From contig CBDUQU010000093.1 in the NCBI GenBank assembly GCA_965369445.1, positions 1 to 12,377 on the forward strand: DNA of 12,377 bases, in the 5' to 3' direction. The notes below the pieces were generated by a model that ran no database searches, was not told the origin of the DNA, and saw only the letters and a list, made by a program, of their open reading frames with translations. The position numbers and the translations under genes were made by a program. The stretch is from SM23-73-3 sp965369445. Lineage in GTDB: Bacteria; Zixibacteria; MSB-5A5; SM1-73. Positions 1 through 6,402 of the stretch are shown here, in pieces (within the stretch, counting starts at the first letter, position 1; the number at the start of each line of letters is the position of its first letter).

Positions 1-72
1 CGCGCTAGCGTGAGGTCTCCCCTCTCGCTCCAGGCTTCTTCTTGGATAAGGAAGTGAATTTCACCACAACTT

Positions 73-111
73 AAAGCCCCGAGGAGTTATACCAGAACTC
101 CTCGGGGCTTT
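73..111 (-). terminator. Intrinsic terminator after first cold-shock gene
   Basis: A perfect 16-bp inverted repeat (73-88 with 96-111, loop of 7 nt; one more A-T pair at 72/112) begins about 50 nt past the stop codon of the cold-shock gene at 162-365. Read on the minus strand, the GC-rich stem ends in CUUUAAGUUGU, a modest U-tract. The stem is symmetrical, so it could also stop transcripts coming from the left. A related but degenerate hairpin sits after the second cold-shock gene (825-863). Confidence 0.85.
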
Positions 112-161
112 AGGTGTTGCGGGTCATCCTTGAAGATACGGACAGCCCGTGGAAGACTCTT

Positions 162-365
162 CTATGCTCTCACCACATTGGTGGCCTGAGGACCCTTGGG
201 CCCTTCAACGATGTCGAAGCTAACCTCGTCCCCTTCTCTCAGGGTTTTAAACCCCTCTTCGCTGATGGCGGAGAAGTGAACGAAGACGTCCTTACCGCCT
301 TCCTCCTGTTCTATGAAGCCAAATCCTTTAGCATCATTGAACCATTTTACCTTGCCATTTGCCAA
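162..365 (-). CDS. Cold-shock protein, CspA family (copy 1)
   Basis: A 67-residue single cold-shock domain, the usual length for CspA-type proteins, which bind single-stranded RNA and DNA in the cytoplasm and melt RNA secondary structure. Visible hallmarks are the opening GKVKWFN, RNP1 as KGFGFI (residues 13-18), RNP2 as VFVHF (27-31) and the ending EGPKGPQATNV. The start codon is TTG at 365. An in-frame TGA lies three codons upstream, so no other start is possible, and AGGTGGT sits 8 nt before it as ribosome binding site. It is 57/67 identical to the second copy at 929-1132. Expression is probably controlled through the leader hairpin at 491-551. The family assignment is certain; the physiological role (cold shock or constitutive chaperone) is not. 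Confidence 0.97.
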   Translation of the reverse strand: MANGKVKWFNDAKGFGFIEQEEGGKDVFVHFSAISEEGFKTLREGDEVSFDIVEGPKGPQATNVVRA

Positions 366-490
366 ACCTTTTCACCACCTTTCATAATACTTAAGATTCT
401 GGGTTACAGCTTGGTCCAGTCAAGTTGAAATCGGGTTCATCACGACCGTCCCGGCTGGAGTCTCTTTTTTCTCCCTTCACAGTAGGAAAA

Positions 491-551
491 AATCCACGAA
501 AATCCAGACTAAGTTTCCGTGGATTGAAATCCTCAAACCAGCCAAAAACTT
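491..551 (-). promoter_or_regulatory. Putative attenuator in leader of csp copy 1
   Basis: On the minus-strand RNA a stem forms between 514-525 and 491-502 (loop 503-513), immediately followed by six U residues. This is the form of a Rho-independent terminator, yet it lies about 130 nt upstream of the TTG start, in the leader. At the sixth pair the minus-strand RNA has a G-U wobble where the plus strand would have an A-C mismatch, so the structure is better kept in the sense RNA. The upstream element 543-551 can pair for 9 contiguous bp (two G-U) with 511-519, which would break the terminator. The same architecture occurs at 1262-1319. No clear promoter was found for this copy: CATAAT on the minus strand (573-578) lacks a -35 partner. 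Function as an attenuator is inferred. Confidence 0.55.
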
Positions 552-561
552 ACTGCAACTT

Positions 562-824
562 CCTGACGACTAATTATGCCGTTCCGTTGCTCAAAAAGGC
601 TCTGTTATTGTCTTGACCAATGCAATCAACTGAGATCTTTTGAGTTTCGTTTTGCCGCTACAATTTGCTCTTACTTTTTATATCGGAACATTCTTGAAAA
701 GCATGACCGAAAGCCTCAAGGAAATGCCGACATCCTACCAGCCCGGAGCAAAACGGGCTTCACCCTTAGACGGAAAAACCGCCTTCCGATCAGGACGAGA
801 AACCCGAGGCTGCGGTCAAAACCG
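562..824. other. Non-coding stretch between the two csp units
   Basis: About 260 bp with no convincing gene. A few weak inverted repeats are visible, such as agcccg/cgggct near 738-757. The plus-strand reading frames through it have no ribosome binding site and run antisense into the cold-shock gene at 929-1132. Any promoter for csp copy 1 should lie at its left end, but I could not recognise a good one. Confidence 0.5.
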
Positions 825-863
825 AAAACCCCAAGAAGCTCTGAAGAGAACTCCGCGGGGCTT
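825..863 (-). terminator. Imperfect terminator after second cold-shock gene
   Basis: About 65 nt after the stop of the 929-1132 gene, the minus strand forms an imperfect stem whose 5' arm (aagccccgcggagttc) closely resembles that of the terminator at 73-111. It pairs through CCCC/GGGG plus several G-U pairs and one mismatch, then runs into TTTTCGGTTTT. It is best read as the diverged duplicate of the first terminator and is probably weaker, so some readthrough towards copy 1 is possible. Confidence 0.55.
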
Positions 864-928
864 CGGATACTCTACTCGCCATGGACAAGAAGTTCCAAGT
901 GGACTTCAGACAAACCCTCTGGTTTCAT

Positions 929-1132
929 CTATATTTTGGTCACATTGGTCGCCTGCGGGCCTTTGGGCCCTTCAACGATGTCGAAGCTGACCTGCTCCCC
1001 TTCTCTCAGAGTTTTGAATCCCTCTTCCTGAAGGGCTGAGAAGTGGACAAAGACGTCTTTGCCGCCCTCCTCCTGCTCGATGAAACCAAATCCCTTGGAA
1101 TCGTTGAACCATTTTACTTTACCGGTTGGCAA
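929..1132 (-). CDS. Cold-shock protein, CspA family (copy 2)
   Basis: A 67-residue cold-shock domain protein with RNP1 KGFGFI (13-18) and RNP2 VFVHF (27-31), expected to bind single-stranded nucleic acid as an RNA chaperone. It differs from copy 1 at ten positions, mostly the two ends (residues 2-3 and 65-67) and residues 34-35 and 46-47, with the RNA-binding face unchanged. Like copy 1 it starts with TTG (1130-1132), with an in-frame TGA three codons upstream and AGGTGGT 8 nt before. It has its own sigma-70 promoter at 1367-1395 and a leader of roughly 230 nt holding a terminator-shaped hairpin, as discussed for the leader entry. The family call is certain. Confidence 0.97.
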   Translation of the reverse strand: MPTGKVKWFNDSKGFGFIEQEEGGKDVFVHFSALQEEGFKTLREGEQVSFDIVEGPKGPQATNVTKI

Positions 1133-1261
1133 ATCTTTTCACCACCTTTCACAAAGCTTGAGTTTTCGGACACTACTCTATCCAGCCACAACGGATTCTG
1201 GCCTAATCGGTACTTTGCTGGCTGGAGGTTTTTGATTTCACGCTCGAAAGAATAAAAAAAC

Positions 1262-1319
1262 CCACGAAAAGTCAGGCTAAGTTTTCGTGGATTGAAAGAC
1301 TCAAACCGACCAAAAACTT
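1262..1319 (-). promoter_or_regulatory. Putative attenuator in leader of csp copy 2
   Basis: On the minus-strand RNA a perfect 9-bp stem (1282-1290 with 1262-1270, loop of 11 nt) is followed by a U-run of seven, the form of an intrinsic terminator. It lies about 70-100 nt after the expected transcription start and 130 nt before the TTG start codon. The element at 1311-1319 (AAGUUUUUG in the RNA) can pair for 9 contiguous bp, one of them G-U, with 1279-1287, which overlaps the 5' arm of the terminator. The two structures therefore exclude each other. The same set of elements is kept in the leader of copy 1. A dispersed intergenic hairpin that merely travelled with the duplication is the main alternative. 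Confidence 0.6.
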
Positions 1320-1366
1320 ACTGCAACTTTCTTACTACATGCTTCTTCCTATCACTCCTAATTTAA

Positions 1367-1395
1367 TGTATACCCTTTTGGGGTCTCTTTGTCAA
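1367..1395 (-). promoter_or_regulatory. Sigma-70 promoter of csp copy 2
   Basis: On the minus strand the -35 box is a perfect TTGACA (1390-1395), followed by a 17-nt spacer and TATACA (1367-1372) as -10 box. Transcription should start near 1360, giving a leader of about 228 nt before the TTG start. Long structured leaders are typical of cold-shock genes. The promoter lies about 90 bp beyond the stop codon of the MFS transporter gene, so this gene is an independent unit. Confidence 0.8.
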
Positions 1396-1484
1396 GCAAA
1401 ATCTTCGAAAATCAGCGGAAATCTTGATCTTTCCCGTACCCCACCTGGCTCGGCTCCGATTTGCGCCCAGGGCCGGTTTTGAGC

Positions 1485-2648
1485 CTAAAGCCCGAACTTA
1501 AGTATCAGCAAAGCCAGAAACGCCAATACCGCGCCGAATCCAAATGCCGCAGATACCCCCAAAGACTGCCAGATCCAGCCGAAAAGCAGGCTGGCGGGAA
1601 GTGCGGTTAAGCCCATCGCGCCATGATAAACTCCGAAGGCCAGAGCCCGCCTCTTCTCCCCAGCCAGATCCGCCACCAAGGCCCTCATGGTGCCGTTTGC
1701 CAGCCCATAGTAAAGTCCATACACCCCAAACAGAATCCAGACGTGGACCGACCGCGTGGCAAAGGCAAAACCAGCATAGGTCAGGGAGTAGACAAACAGC
1801 CCTGAGATGATCAGATTCTTCCGACCGATCCTATCGGAAAGCGCCCCCGCGGGCGAAGAGACCAGGGTATAAACCAGGTGTAGGATCAACCACAGAATAG
1901 GAATGTGGATTAGCTCGACGTTCAAACCTTTCGCCCTGATGAACAAGAAAACATCGCTGGAGTTCCCCAGCGAGAAAAGAACCACCCCCACGATAAATAT
2001 CCTGAACTTTGGACCAAAGTCAGAAAGTTTCGGTCTAGTCAGGCTGGTGATCTTTTCCTTGAAGCTTTTTCCCTCCTTTACGAAGAGAATCAAAATCAGA
2101 ACTGCCAGCACTGCCGGAATAGAGGCGATCAGGAAGAGAACGCGGTAGTTCTCATTCACCAGTGGAAGGAGAAGAAAGGCCAAAAGCGGCCCTACCACCG
2201 CCCCGGCCGAGTCCATGGCCCGGTGAAACCCATAAGCCAAACCCCTGCGTTCTTCGGAGGCAGAATCCGCTATCAGGGCGTCCCGGGGGGAGGTCCTGAC
2301 TCCCTTGCCGAAACGGTCGCCAAATCTCAGCAGAAGCACGTGCCACCCAGCCGTGACCACGGAGAGAATGGGCTTGCCCGCGGAAGAGATCCCATAACCT
2401 AAAGCTACCAGAAGCTTTCTTTTCCCCAGTCTGTCCGAAAGCCAGCCAGAGAATATCTTAAGGATGCTGGCCGTGCTCTCTGCCATCCCTTCAATTAAGC
2501 CTATGAAAAGCATGCTTGAGCCCAGGACATCCGACAGAAAAAGAGGCAATAGCGGATAGATCATATCGGAGGAGGCGTCGGTCAGGAAGCTGACCAGTCC
2601 CAGGATCAAAACGTTTTTCGGAATCCTTGCAGGTCCCTTGTCTATCAT
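1485..2648 (-). CDS. MFS transporter
   Basis: A major facilitator superfamily membrane protein of about 387 residues, the normal size for a 12-helix transporter. Two copies of the loop 2-3 signature, GWLSDRLGKRK and GALSDRIGRKN, stand about 200 residues apart, as expected for the two homologous six-helix halves. A stretch FGKGVRTSPRDALIADS follows the fourth helix and is characteristic of a drug-efflux-like MFS subgroup. The substrate cannot be told. I place the start at ATG 2648; a GTG at 2657 in the same frame directly abuts the TGA of a mini-ORF (2658-2690), and neither start has a clear ribosome binding site. Translation may thus be coupled to that mini-ORF. No clear intrinsic terminator was found downstream. 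The gene lies 265 bp after the methyltransferase gene on the same strand. Confidence 0.93.
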   Translation of the reverse strand: MIDKGPARIPKNVLILGLVSFLTDASSDMIYPLLPLFLSDVLGSSMLFIGLIEGMAESTASILKIFSGWLSDRLGKRKLLVALGYGISSAGKPILSVVTAGWHVLLLRFGDRFGKGVRTSPRDALIADSASEERRGLAYGFHRAMDSAGAVVGPLLAFLLLPLVNENYRVLFLIASIPAVLAVLILILFVKEGKSFKEKITSLTRPKLSDFGPKFRIFIVGVVLFSLGNSSDVFLFIRAKGLNVELIHIPILWLILHLVYTLVSSPAGALSDRIGRKNLIISGLFVYSLTYAGFAFATRSVHVWILFGVYGLYYGLANGTMRALVADLAGEKRRALAFGVYHGAMGLTALPASLLFGWIWQSLGVSAAFGFGAVLAFLALLILKFGL

Positions 2649-2651
2649 ATT

Positions 2652-2679
2652 CAGCACTCAGCAATCAGCCGAAAGTCTA
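2652..2679. repeat. Short 7-nt periodic repeat at the MFS start
   Basis: The plus strand reads as heptads cagcact, cagcaat, cagccga, aagtcta. The same CAGNNNN heptad form, in a longer array, occurs at 11851-11913. The array overlaps the GTG start candidate of the MFS gene and the end of the mini-ORF. Confidence 0.45.
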
Positions 2680-2690
2680 TACACGGGCAT
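2658..2690 (-). CDS. Possible 10-codon leader mini-ORF before MFS gene
   Basis: An ATG at 2690 is preceded 8 nt upstream by GGAGG, the best ribosome binding site in this part of the window. It opens a 10-codon frame, MPVYRLSADC, that ends in TGA directly next to the GTG at 2657. The frame is the same as that of the transporter, so the arrangement is either a translated leader coupled to the MFS gene by re-initiation, or an N-terminal extension broken by a nonsense change. MFS proteins do not need the extension. No homology is claimed. Confidence 0.3.
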   Translation of the reverse strand: MPVYRLSADC

Positions 2691-2704
2691 CCTCTCCCCC
2701 TCCG

Positions 2705-2759
2705 GCGGGTGTTCTTGACCCGCTGCGCATTTCCCGTTGGTGAAGAACACCAACGGGAA
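2705..2759 (-). promoter_or_regulatory. Two hairpins upstream of the MFS leader ORF
   Basis: A perfect 12-bp inverted repeat with a 5-nt loop (2731-2742 with 2748-2759) lies next to a 6-bp hairpin (2705-2710 with 2718-2723, loop 7 nt). The loop regions are complementary: 2708-2716 (ggtgttctt) is the exact reverse complement of 2743-2751. The hairpins could therefore form a loop-loop contact or refold into a joint stem. On the minus strand the smaller hairpin abuts the GGAGG site of the mini-ORF. No U-run follows, so it is not an intrinsic terminator. It could be a translational control element or a dispersed palindromic repeat. Confidence 0.45.
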
Positions 2760-2913
2760 GCAAGATATCTTATCTTTCATGCTCGTTACTTGGAAATCAG
2801 CGGAGAGTCTATCCGTAGATGTAGATCGGACGTGGTCACCAGGCCCATCCAGTGTTGTTTTCTCCTGTTATCGGCAGTATTCTCTGGTCGTCGTGGATTG
2901 CCCGTCGATCCAT

Positions 2914-3681
2914 TCATGTTCTCCGGACAAGGGCTATCGGGCGGTCAATCTTATCCGCTTGCTCCAAAAGCTGGCTAAGGTCCCAGTTATTCCACCAACC
3001 CACAAATTCAAAATGCTCAGAATTTGATATAAAGCACAAAAACTCTTGAGGAAATATGGCTCTTTTGACGTCTCTGTCAATGAGGCTCAGACTTTTGCCG
3101 TGATCGTCCACTTCCAGGGTGATGATTTCTCTGAATGTCTGCTCAACTCGATTTATCAGCTCCCAGGAGACGTTGGTCTTGACCTTAACCCCATTCCGCT
3201 CCATCTCCCAACTTGTCCCGTCTGCGGTAGCCCAAGGCGGCTCAGACTGAACGCACCAGTCAAGCAGGTAGAGGCCCCCTTTGTTTAACGCCCCGGCGAC
3301 ACAATCGAAATGATCCGCAAGCTGGGCCGTATTCCTCACAGATAAGGAACCCAGCATGACAAAGGCAAAATCAACGACGGTCTCAAGAGAGAAGTCCACC
3401 ATGTCTCCGTGAATGAGGTTTACCTCAGCACCGATACGCAGTGCCTTTTCCCTGGCATACTCCAGCATAGGCTTGCTCAAGTCGAGCCCGGTGTACCGAT
3501 AGCCTCTTTTGACCAGTTCCTCCATATGCGGGCTGTTTCCACACCCCAATTCCAAGACTGATTTTACCGGTAAGTGTGAAAAACGTTTGAAACACTCCAC
3601 AAACAAATCCACTTCAGCGGGAATATCCCGGAAGGAAAAGGCTATCTCGTAATATTCGGGATGGTCATACAGCTTGTCCAA
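2914..3681 (-). CDS. Class I SAM-dependent methyltransferase
   Basis: A 255-residue soluble protein with a Rossmann-type methyltransferase core. Motif I is VLELGCGNS (residues 42-50), followed by the ribose-binding acidic residue in GLDLS (D67) and the motif II region HGDMVDF (91-97). A C-terminal half rich in beta strands could form the substrate lid. The substrate is not predictable from sequence. The start is TTG at 3681, preceded by AAAGGA 7 nt upstream; no ATG or GTG is available in frame upstream, and the N-terminal MDKLYDHPEYYE looks like the normal beginning of this family. It lies 117 bp after the ABC-2 permease gene and could be cotranscribed with it. Residual uncertainty concerns only the target molecule. 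Confidence 0.92.
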   Translation of the reverse strand: MDKLYDHPEYYEIAFSFRDIPAEVDLFVECFKRFSHLPVKSVLELGCGNSPHMEELVKRGYRYTGLDLSKPMLEYAREKALRIGAEVNLIHGDMVDFSLETVVDFAFVMLGSLSVRNTAQLADHFDCVAGALNKGGLYLLDWCVQSEPPWATADGTSWEMERNGVKVKTNVSWELINRVEQTFREIITLEVDDHGKSLSLIDRDVKRAIFPQEFLCFISNSEHFEFVGWWNNWDLSQLLEQADKIDRPIALVRRT

Positions 3682-3798
3682 CTTTCTGTCCTTTTCGTCT
3701 ATATTGTCCGGTCCGTCCGGGAGAGTGGCTTTCCTCGCTTGCGAGTCGTGTACAGCGGATGCGGTTACCTCACCTATTTCGACGCCCTTCCAACCGGC

Positions 3799-4995
3799 TC
3801 AGGTTCTAAAGAGCACCTCCTCTTTCTCAAAGAGCCTTTTGGTGACGAAGATAGAAAAGGAGGCATAGACGAGCGTGGAGACAAAGATCAAGCCGATCTG
3901 CTCCCAGTGGAACGTGCCCAATAAGACTTCCCGAGTGGCCAGCGAGGTGCTAATTATGGGGACCAGAGCCAGCCCCCAGTTCAGTTCGATTCCCGGGATG
4001 AAGTTGATCATGGCGGGGAGGATCACTACGAACATAAGTGGGGAGACGTAGCTCTGCGCCTCCTTATAGCTCTTGGCAAACAGGGCGATGGACAAAAGAG
4101 CGGAACTGAAAAGAGCAGCCAAAGGAAGCATCAAAACCAAAAGCAGAATGATGGAGAGAGGTCTTACGGCAAATGAAACTTGCTCGGAAGCGAACTCACC
4201 CACCTGGGCAAACCCCAAGCTGGCGGTAATGCTCATGCTGGCAGTGGCCAAGATTATGGTTATCACAGAGGCGGTCAGAACGGTAAGGAATTTCCCGGTG
4301 GCGATGTCCAGACGCGATACCGGCGTGACCAGGATGGTCTCCAGGGTCCCCCGTTCTTTCTCTCCCGCGGTCAGATCAATGGCTGGATACATGGCGCCCA
4401 CCATGGCCAGAATCACGATGATGTAAGGCAAGAACATCCCCAGCATGAATCCCGCCATCTTCTCCTTGGGGGCAAGATTCTCCTTCTTGATGTCTATGGG
4501 GTGCAAAAGCGATTCCTCGACATTACGTTCCCTCAACCTCTTTGCCACCACGGTGTCCTGATAGTCCTTGAGCTCGCCGGTCAGTTTCTCCTTGGCTATA
4601 CTGGATCTGATCTCGGCACCATCATAATATATGGTAGCCTCGCTGCTTCCACCCAGCGCCAGTTCTTTCTCGAATCCCGGCGGAAACTCAACGGCGGCAT
4701 GGATTTCTTTCTCTTTCAGCGCGAGCCTAAAATCTTCAACCTCCAGCCTTTCAAAGTCCTCTCCATCGAGCAGAGTTGAGAGGAATGAGTGGGCGTGCTC
4801 CTCCCCTACCACGGCAATCTTGGTCGCCTCTGCCTCGGTTTTCTTCATCATTGTCACCACCACCGCACTCATCCCGAACATGAGGATGGGAAAGAGGATG
4901 ATGGGAATCAGGATAGTGGAGATGAGGGTTCGCCTATCCCTCAGCGTTTCCAGCATCTCCTTGAAGTAGATTATCTTAACTTTTCTGAAGTTCAT
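3799..4995 (-). CDS. ABC-2 type permease, NatB-like
   Basis: A 398-residue membrane subunit of an ABC exporter. An N-terminal helix (about residues 23-48) is followed by a large extracytoplasmic domain (about 50-178) and then a bundle of about five helices. The motif AGEKERGTLETILVTPVSR (210-228), between the helices, is the hallmark of the NatB family of Na+-efflux-type permeases. Known NatB partners export sodium or other small substrates; here the substrate is unknown. The gene starts 7 nt after the stop of the ATPase gene, and a GGAGAG site overlaps that stop codon, so the two are translated together and form one transporter. Confidence 0.93.
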   Translation of the reverse strand: MNFRKVKIIYFKEMLETLRDRRTLISTILIPIILFPILMFGMSAVVVTMMKKTEAEATKIAVVGEEHAHSFLSTLLDGEDFERLEVEDFRLALKEKEIHAAVEFPPGFEKELALGGSSEATIYYDGAEIRSSIAKEKLTGELKDYQDTVVAKRLRERNVEESLLHPIDIKKENLAPKEKMAGFMLGMFLPYIIVILAMVGAMYPAIDLTAGEKERGTLETILVTPVSRLDIATGKFLTVLTASVITIILATASMSITASLGFAQVGEFASEQVSFAVRPLSIILLLVLMLPLAALFSSALLSIALFAKSYKEAQSYVSPLMFVVILPAMINFIPGIELNWGLALVPIISTSLATREVLLGTFHWEQIGLIFVSTLVYASFSIFVTKRLFEKEEVLFRT

Positions 4996-5002
4996 CTTTG
5001 CT

Positions 5003-5734
5003 CTACTCTCCTACTATCTTGACAAAGATGTCATCAAGATCATCCAATCCGGTTTTGGCCCGAAGCTGTTCTAAGGTACCCACCTCCAGTATCTTCCCCT
5101 TGTGGATGATGGCGATGTCGTCACAGAGCTTCTGGGCTTCCCACATAACGTGGGTGGAAAACAGAATGCACTTGTTTGCCTCTTTCGATTCGGTGATGAA
5201 CTTTATGATCCCCCGGGAGGTGACCACGTCTAAACCGATGGTCGGTTCGTCCAATATCAAGACCTCCGGATCGTTTATGAAAGTTCGTGCGATGGAGATT
5301 TTTTGCTTCATTCCTGTGGAAAGCTTACCCACCCGTCTGGTTCTGAATTCGTTCATATCGAATCTGTCGAATATCTCATCCACCCTTTTCTTGAGCATGT
5401 TCTGTTCCATGCCATTTAGCTTGCCAAAATAGCTAACAGTCTCTTCGGCGGTTAACCTCTGATAAAGCCCGGTGTCACTTGACAGGAATCCGATCTTTTC
5501 CTTGACCTTTTCCGGCTCATCCACAATATCATAGCCTGCCACCTTTGCACTCCCCGAAGTGGGCTTGAGGATGGTGGCCAGAAGGCGCATAAGAGTGGTC
5601 TTTCCGGCGCCGTTCAAACCCAGCAGACCGTAAACCCGGCCGGGTTTGCACTCGATGTTGACCGAGTCCACCGCCCGGATTTCTCCCCGTTTTTTGTCGA
5701 GGAAGGTTTTGGTCAGGTCCGTGGTGACAATCAT
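5003..5734 (-). CDS. ABC transporter ATPase, NatA-like
   Basis: A 243-residue nucleotide-binding subunit. Visible elements are Walker A GLNGAGKT (39-46), the signature LSTGMKQ (138-144), Walker B VLILDEP (158-164) and the H-loop histidine in FSTHVMWEA (195). In the Q-loop region the sequence is GFLSSDTGLY, without the usual glutamine, as is common in NatA-type ATPases. It energises the permease encoded just downstream. The ATG at 5734 has no ribosome binding site (CCTCC precedes it). A strong promoter ends so close to the start that the mRNA is probably leaderless. The family is certain, the substrate unknown. Confidence 0.95.
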   Translation of the reverse strand: MIVTTDLTKTFLDKKRGEIRAVDSVNIECKPGRVYGLLGLNGAGKTTLMRLLATILKPTSGSAKVAGYDIVDEPEKVKEKIGFLSSDTGLYQRLTAEETVSYFGKLNGMEQNMLKKRVDEIFDRFDMNEFRTRRVGKLSTGMKQKISIARTFINDPEVLILDEPTIGLDVVTSRGIIKFITESKEANKCILFSTHVMWEAQKLCDDIAIIHKGKILEVGTLEQLRAKTGLDDLDDIFVKIVGE

Positions 5735-5742
5735 GGAGGTAT

Positions 5743-5770
5743 ATTATACTCTTTTTGAGTTGAATGGCAA
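5743..5770 (-). promoter_or_regulatory. Promoter giving a near-leaderless ABC mRNA
   Basis: On the minus strand TTGCCA (5765-5770, one mismatch to consensus) and a perfect TATAAT (5743-5748) are separated by 16 nt. The -10 box ends 8 nt before the A of the ATPase ATG at 5734, so transcription should start at or within two bases of the start codon. The absence of a ribosome binding site agrees with translation of a leaderless message. Confidence 0.75.
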
Positions 5771-5902
5771 GAAGCAATGGGAAAAAAAGACGTGGGCGCG
5801 CAGCTTTCATTTGTGGAGTCTCGGTGCGCTACCAGCCAGCTCATGGTCGTGGCAGAGCGGGCCACGCTTGGACATACTATGGTGAGAAACTGGCCCCAGC
5901 CC

Positions 5903-6262
5903 TTACAGAACCTTTTCATGCTCCGGTTGCCAGGCTGGATCTACTATGCAGAGGAATTTTAGATCGGAATTTCCGGTGTTCTTTATATGCTGGCTTGAAT
6001 TCGGCGGGACGTAAATGGCCTGCCCGGCATGGACCTCGGCAGATTCATCGTCGATGTACATTATACCTTCCCCTTCCAGAATATAATACACCTCGGAGGT
6101 TTTCAACCTATGCGGAAGTGAGCTTTGGCCGGGTCTCACCATCGCGTGGGCCAAGCTGTAACGAATCTTAAGATCTGCCTTATCCGGATGAAGGAGCTCA
6201 CGGAGAATGGTCCTGTCCCCGGCAATGATCTCCTCGCACGCTTTCAGATCTCTTATGAACAT
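5903..6262 (-). CDS. Small single-domain cupin protein
   Basis: A 119-residue protein that is almost entirely one cupin beta-barrel. Motif 1 is recognisable from G45 to G64 (PHRLKTSEVYYILEGEG), giving H51 and E57 as likely metal ligands, but the second histidine of the usual HxH pair is Leu53. Motif 2 is G80 to N95 (QAIYVPPNSSQHIKN) with H92. Three of the four usual metal ligands are therefore present. Such small cupins may be enzymes (isomerases, dioxygenases) or sugar or metal binders; the sequence does not decide. The frame stays open to 6556, but this extension would overlap the GWxTD gene and looks unlike protein, so the start at MFIRDL (6262) is preferred although no ribosome binding site is seen. 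Confidence 0.85.
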   Translation of the reverse strand: MFIRDLKACEEIIAGDRTILRELLHPDKADLKIRYSLAHAMVRPGQSSLPHRLKTSEVYYILEGEGIMYIDDESAEVHAGQAIYVPPNSSQHIKNTGNSDLKFLCIVDPAWQPEHEKVL

Positions 6263-6402
6263 GAGCTGGAAGGAAGGATTACTTGCAGATACACTCCGGG
6301 CTTTGATGCCACACAACTGAGAATGATCCTGTCGGGCTATGGCGCTAACGGTTAGGCCACAAACCACCGACAAAAGGCAACCGGTCGCAGACCAAGTGGT
6401 TC

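Larger units (their letters stand above)
73..562 (-). repeat. Tandem duplication unit 1 (terminator, csp gene, leader)
   Basis: This segment and 825-1330 are two diverged copies of one unit of about 0.5 kb holding a downstream terminator, a cold-shock gene and a 5' leader, offset by about 767 bp. Similarity is high in the coding region. It is also high in the last 20 nt before the start codon and in a block of about 73 nt at 488-561 holding the leader hairpin (about nine mismatches by eye). The stretch between (about 390-485) is much less alike. The pattern indicates an old duplication with selection on separate leader blocks. Confidence 0.75.
825..1330 (-). repeat. Tandem duplication unit 2 (terminator, csp gene, leader)
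   Basis: Partner of the unit at 73-562. Order and spacing of parts are the same: hairpin terminator, 67-codon TTG-start gene, identical ribosome binding site spacing, then a leader hairpin 129-130 nt upstream of the start and the shared block ending at ctgcaactt (553-561 and 1321-1329). Upstream of that block the two copies stop resembling each other, and only this copy has a recognisable sigma-70 promoter. Confidence 0.75.

Noticed and set aside
576..1031. Plus-strand open frame of 151 codons between and over the csp genes
   Set aside because: It runs antisense through the second cold-shock gene and its terminator, has no ribosome binding site, and the predicted protein has no recognisable domain.
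2731..2759. Perfect 12-bp hairpin as intrinsic terminator of the methyltransferase gene
   Set aside because: Neither strand has a U-run after the stem, and it lies more than 150 nt past the stop codon; it is listed as a possible regulatory element instead.
4180..4779. Plus-strand open frame of 199 codons
   Set aside because: It lies wholly inside the NatB-like permease gene on the other strand, whose family motifs are clear, and its translation is low-complexity and unlike any known protein.
5848..5866. Hairpin after the cupin gene (6-bp stem, 7-nt loop) as terminator
   Set aside because: The stem is short and no U-run follows on the minus strand.
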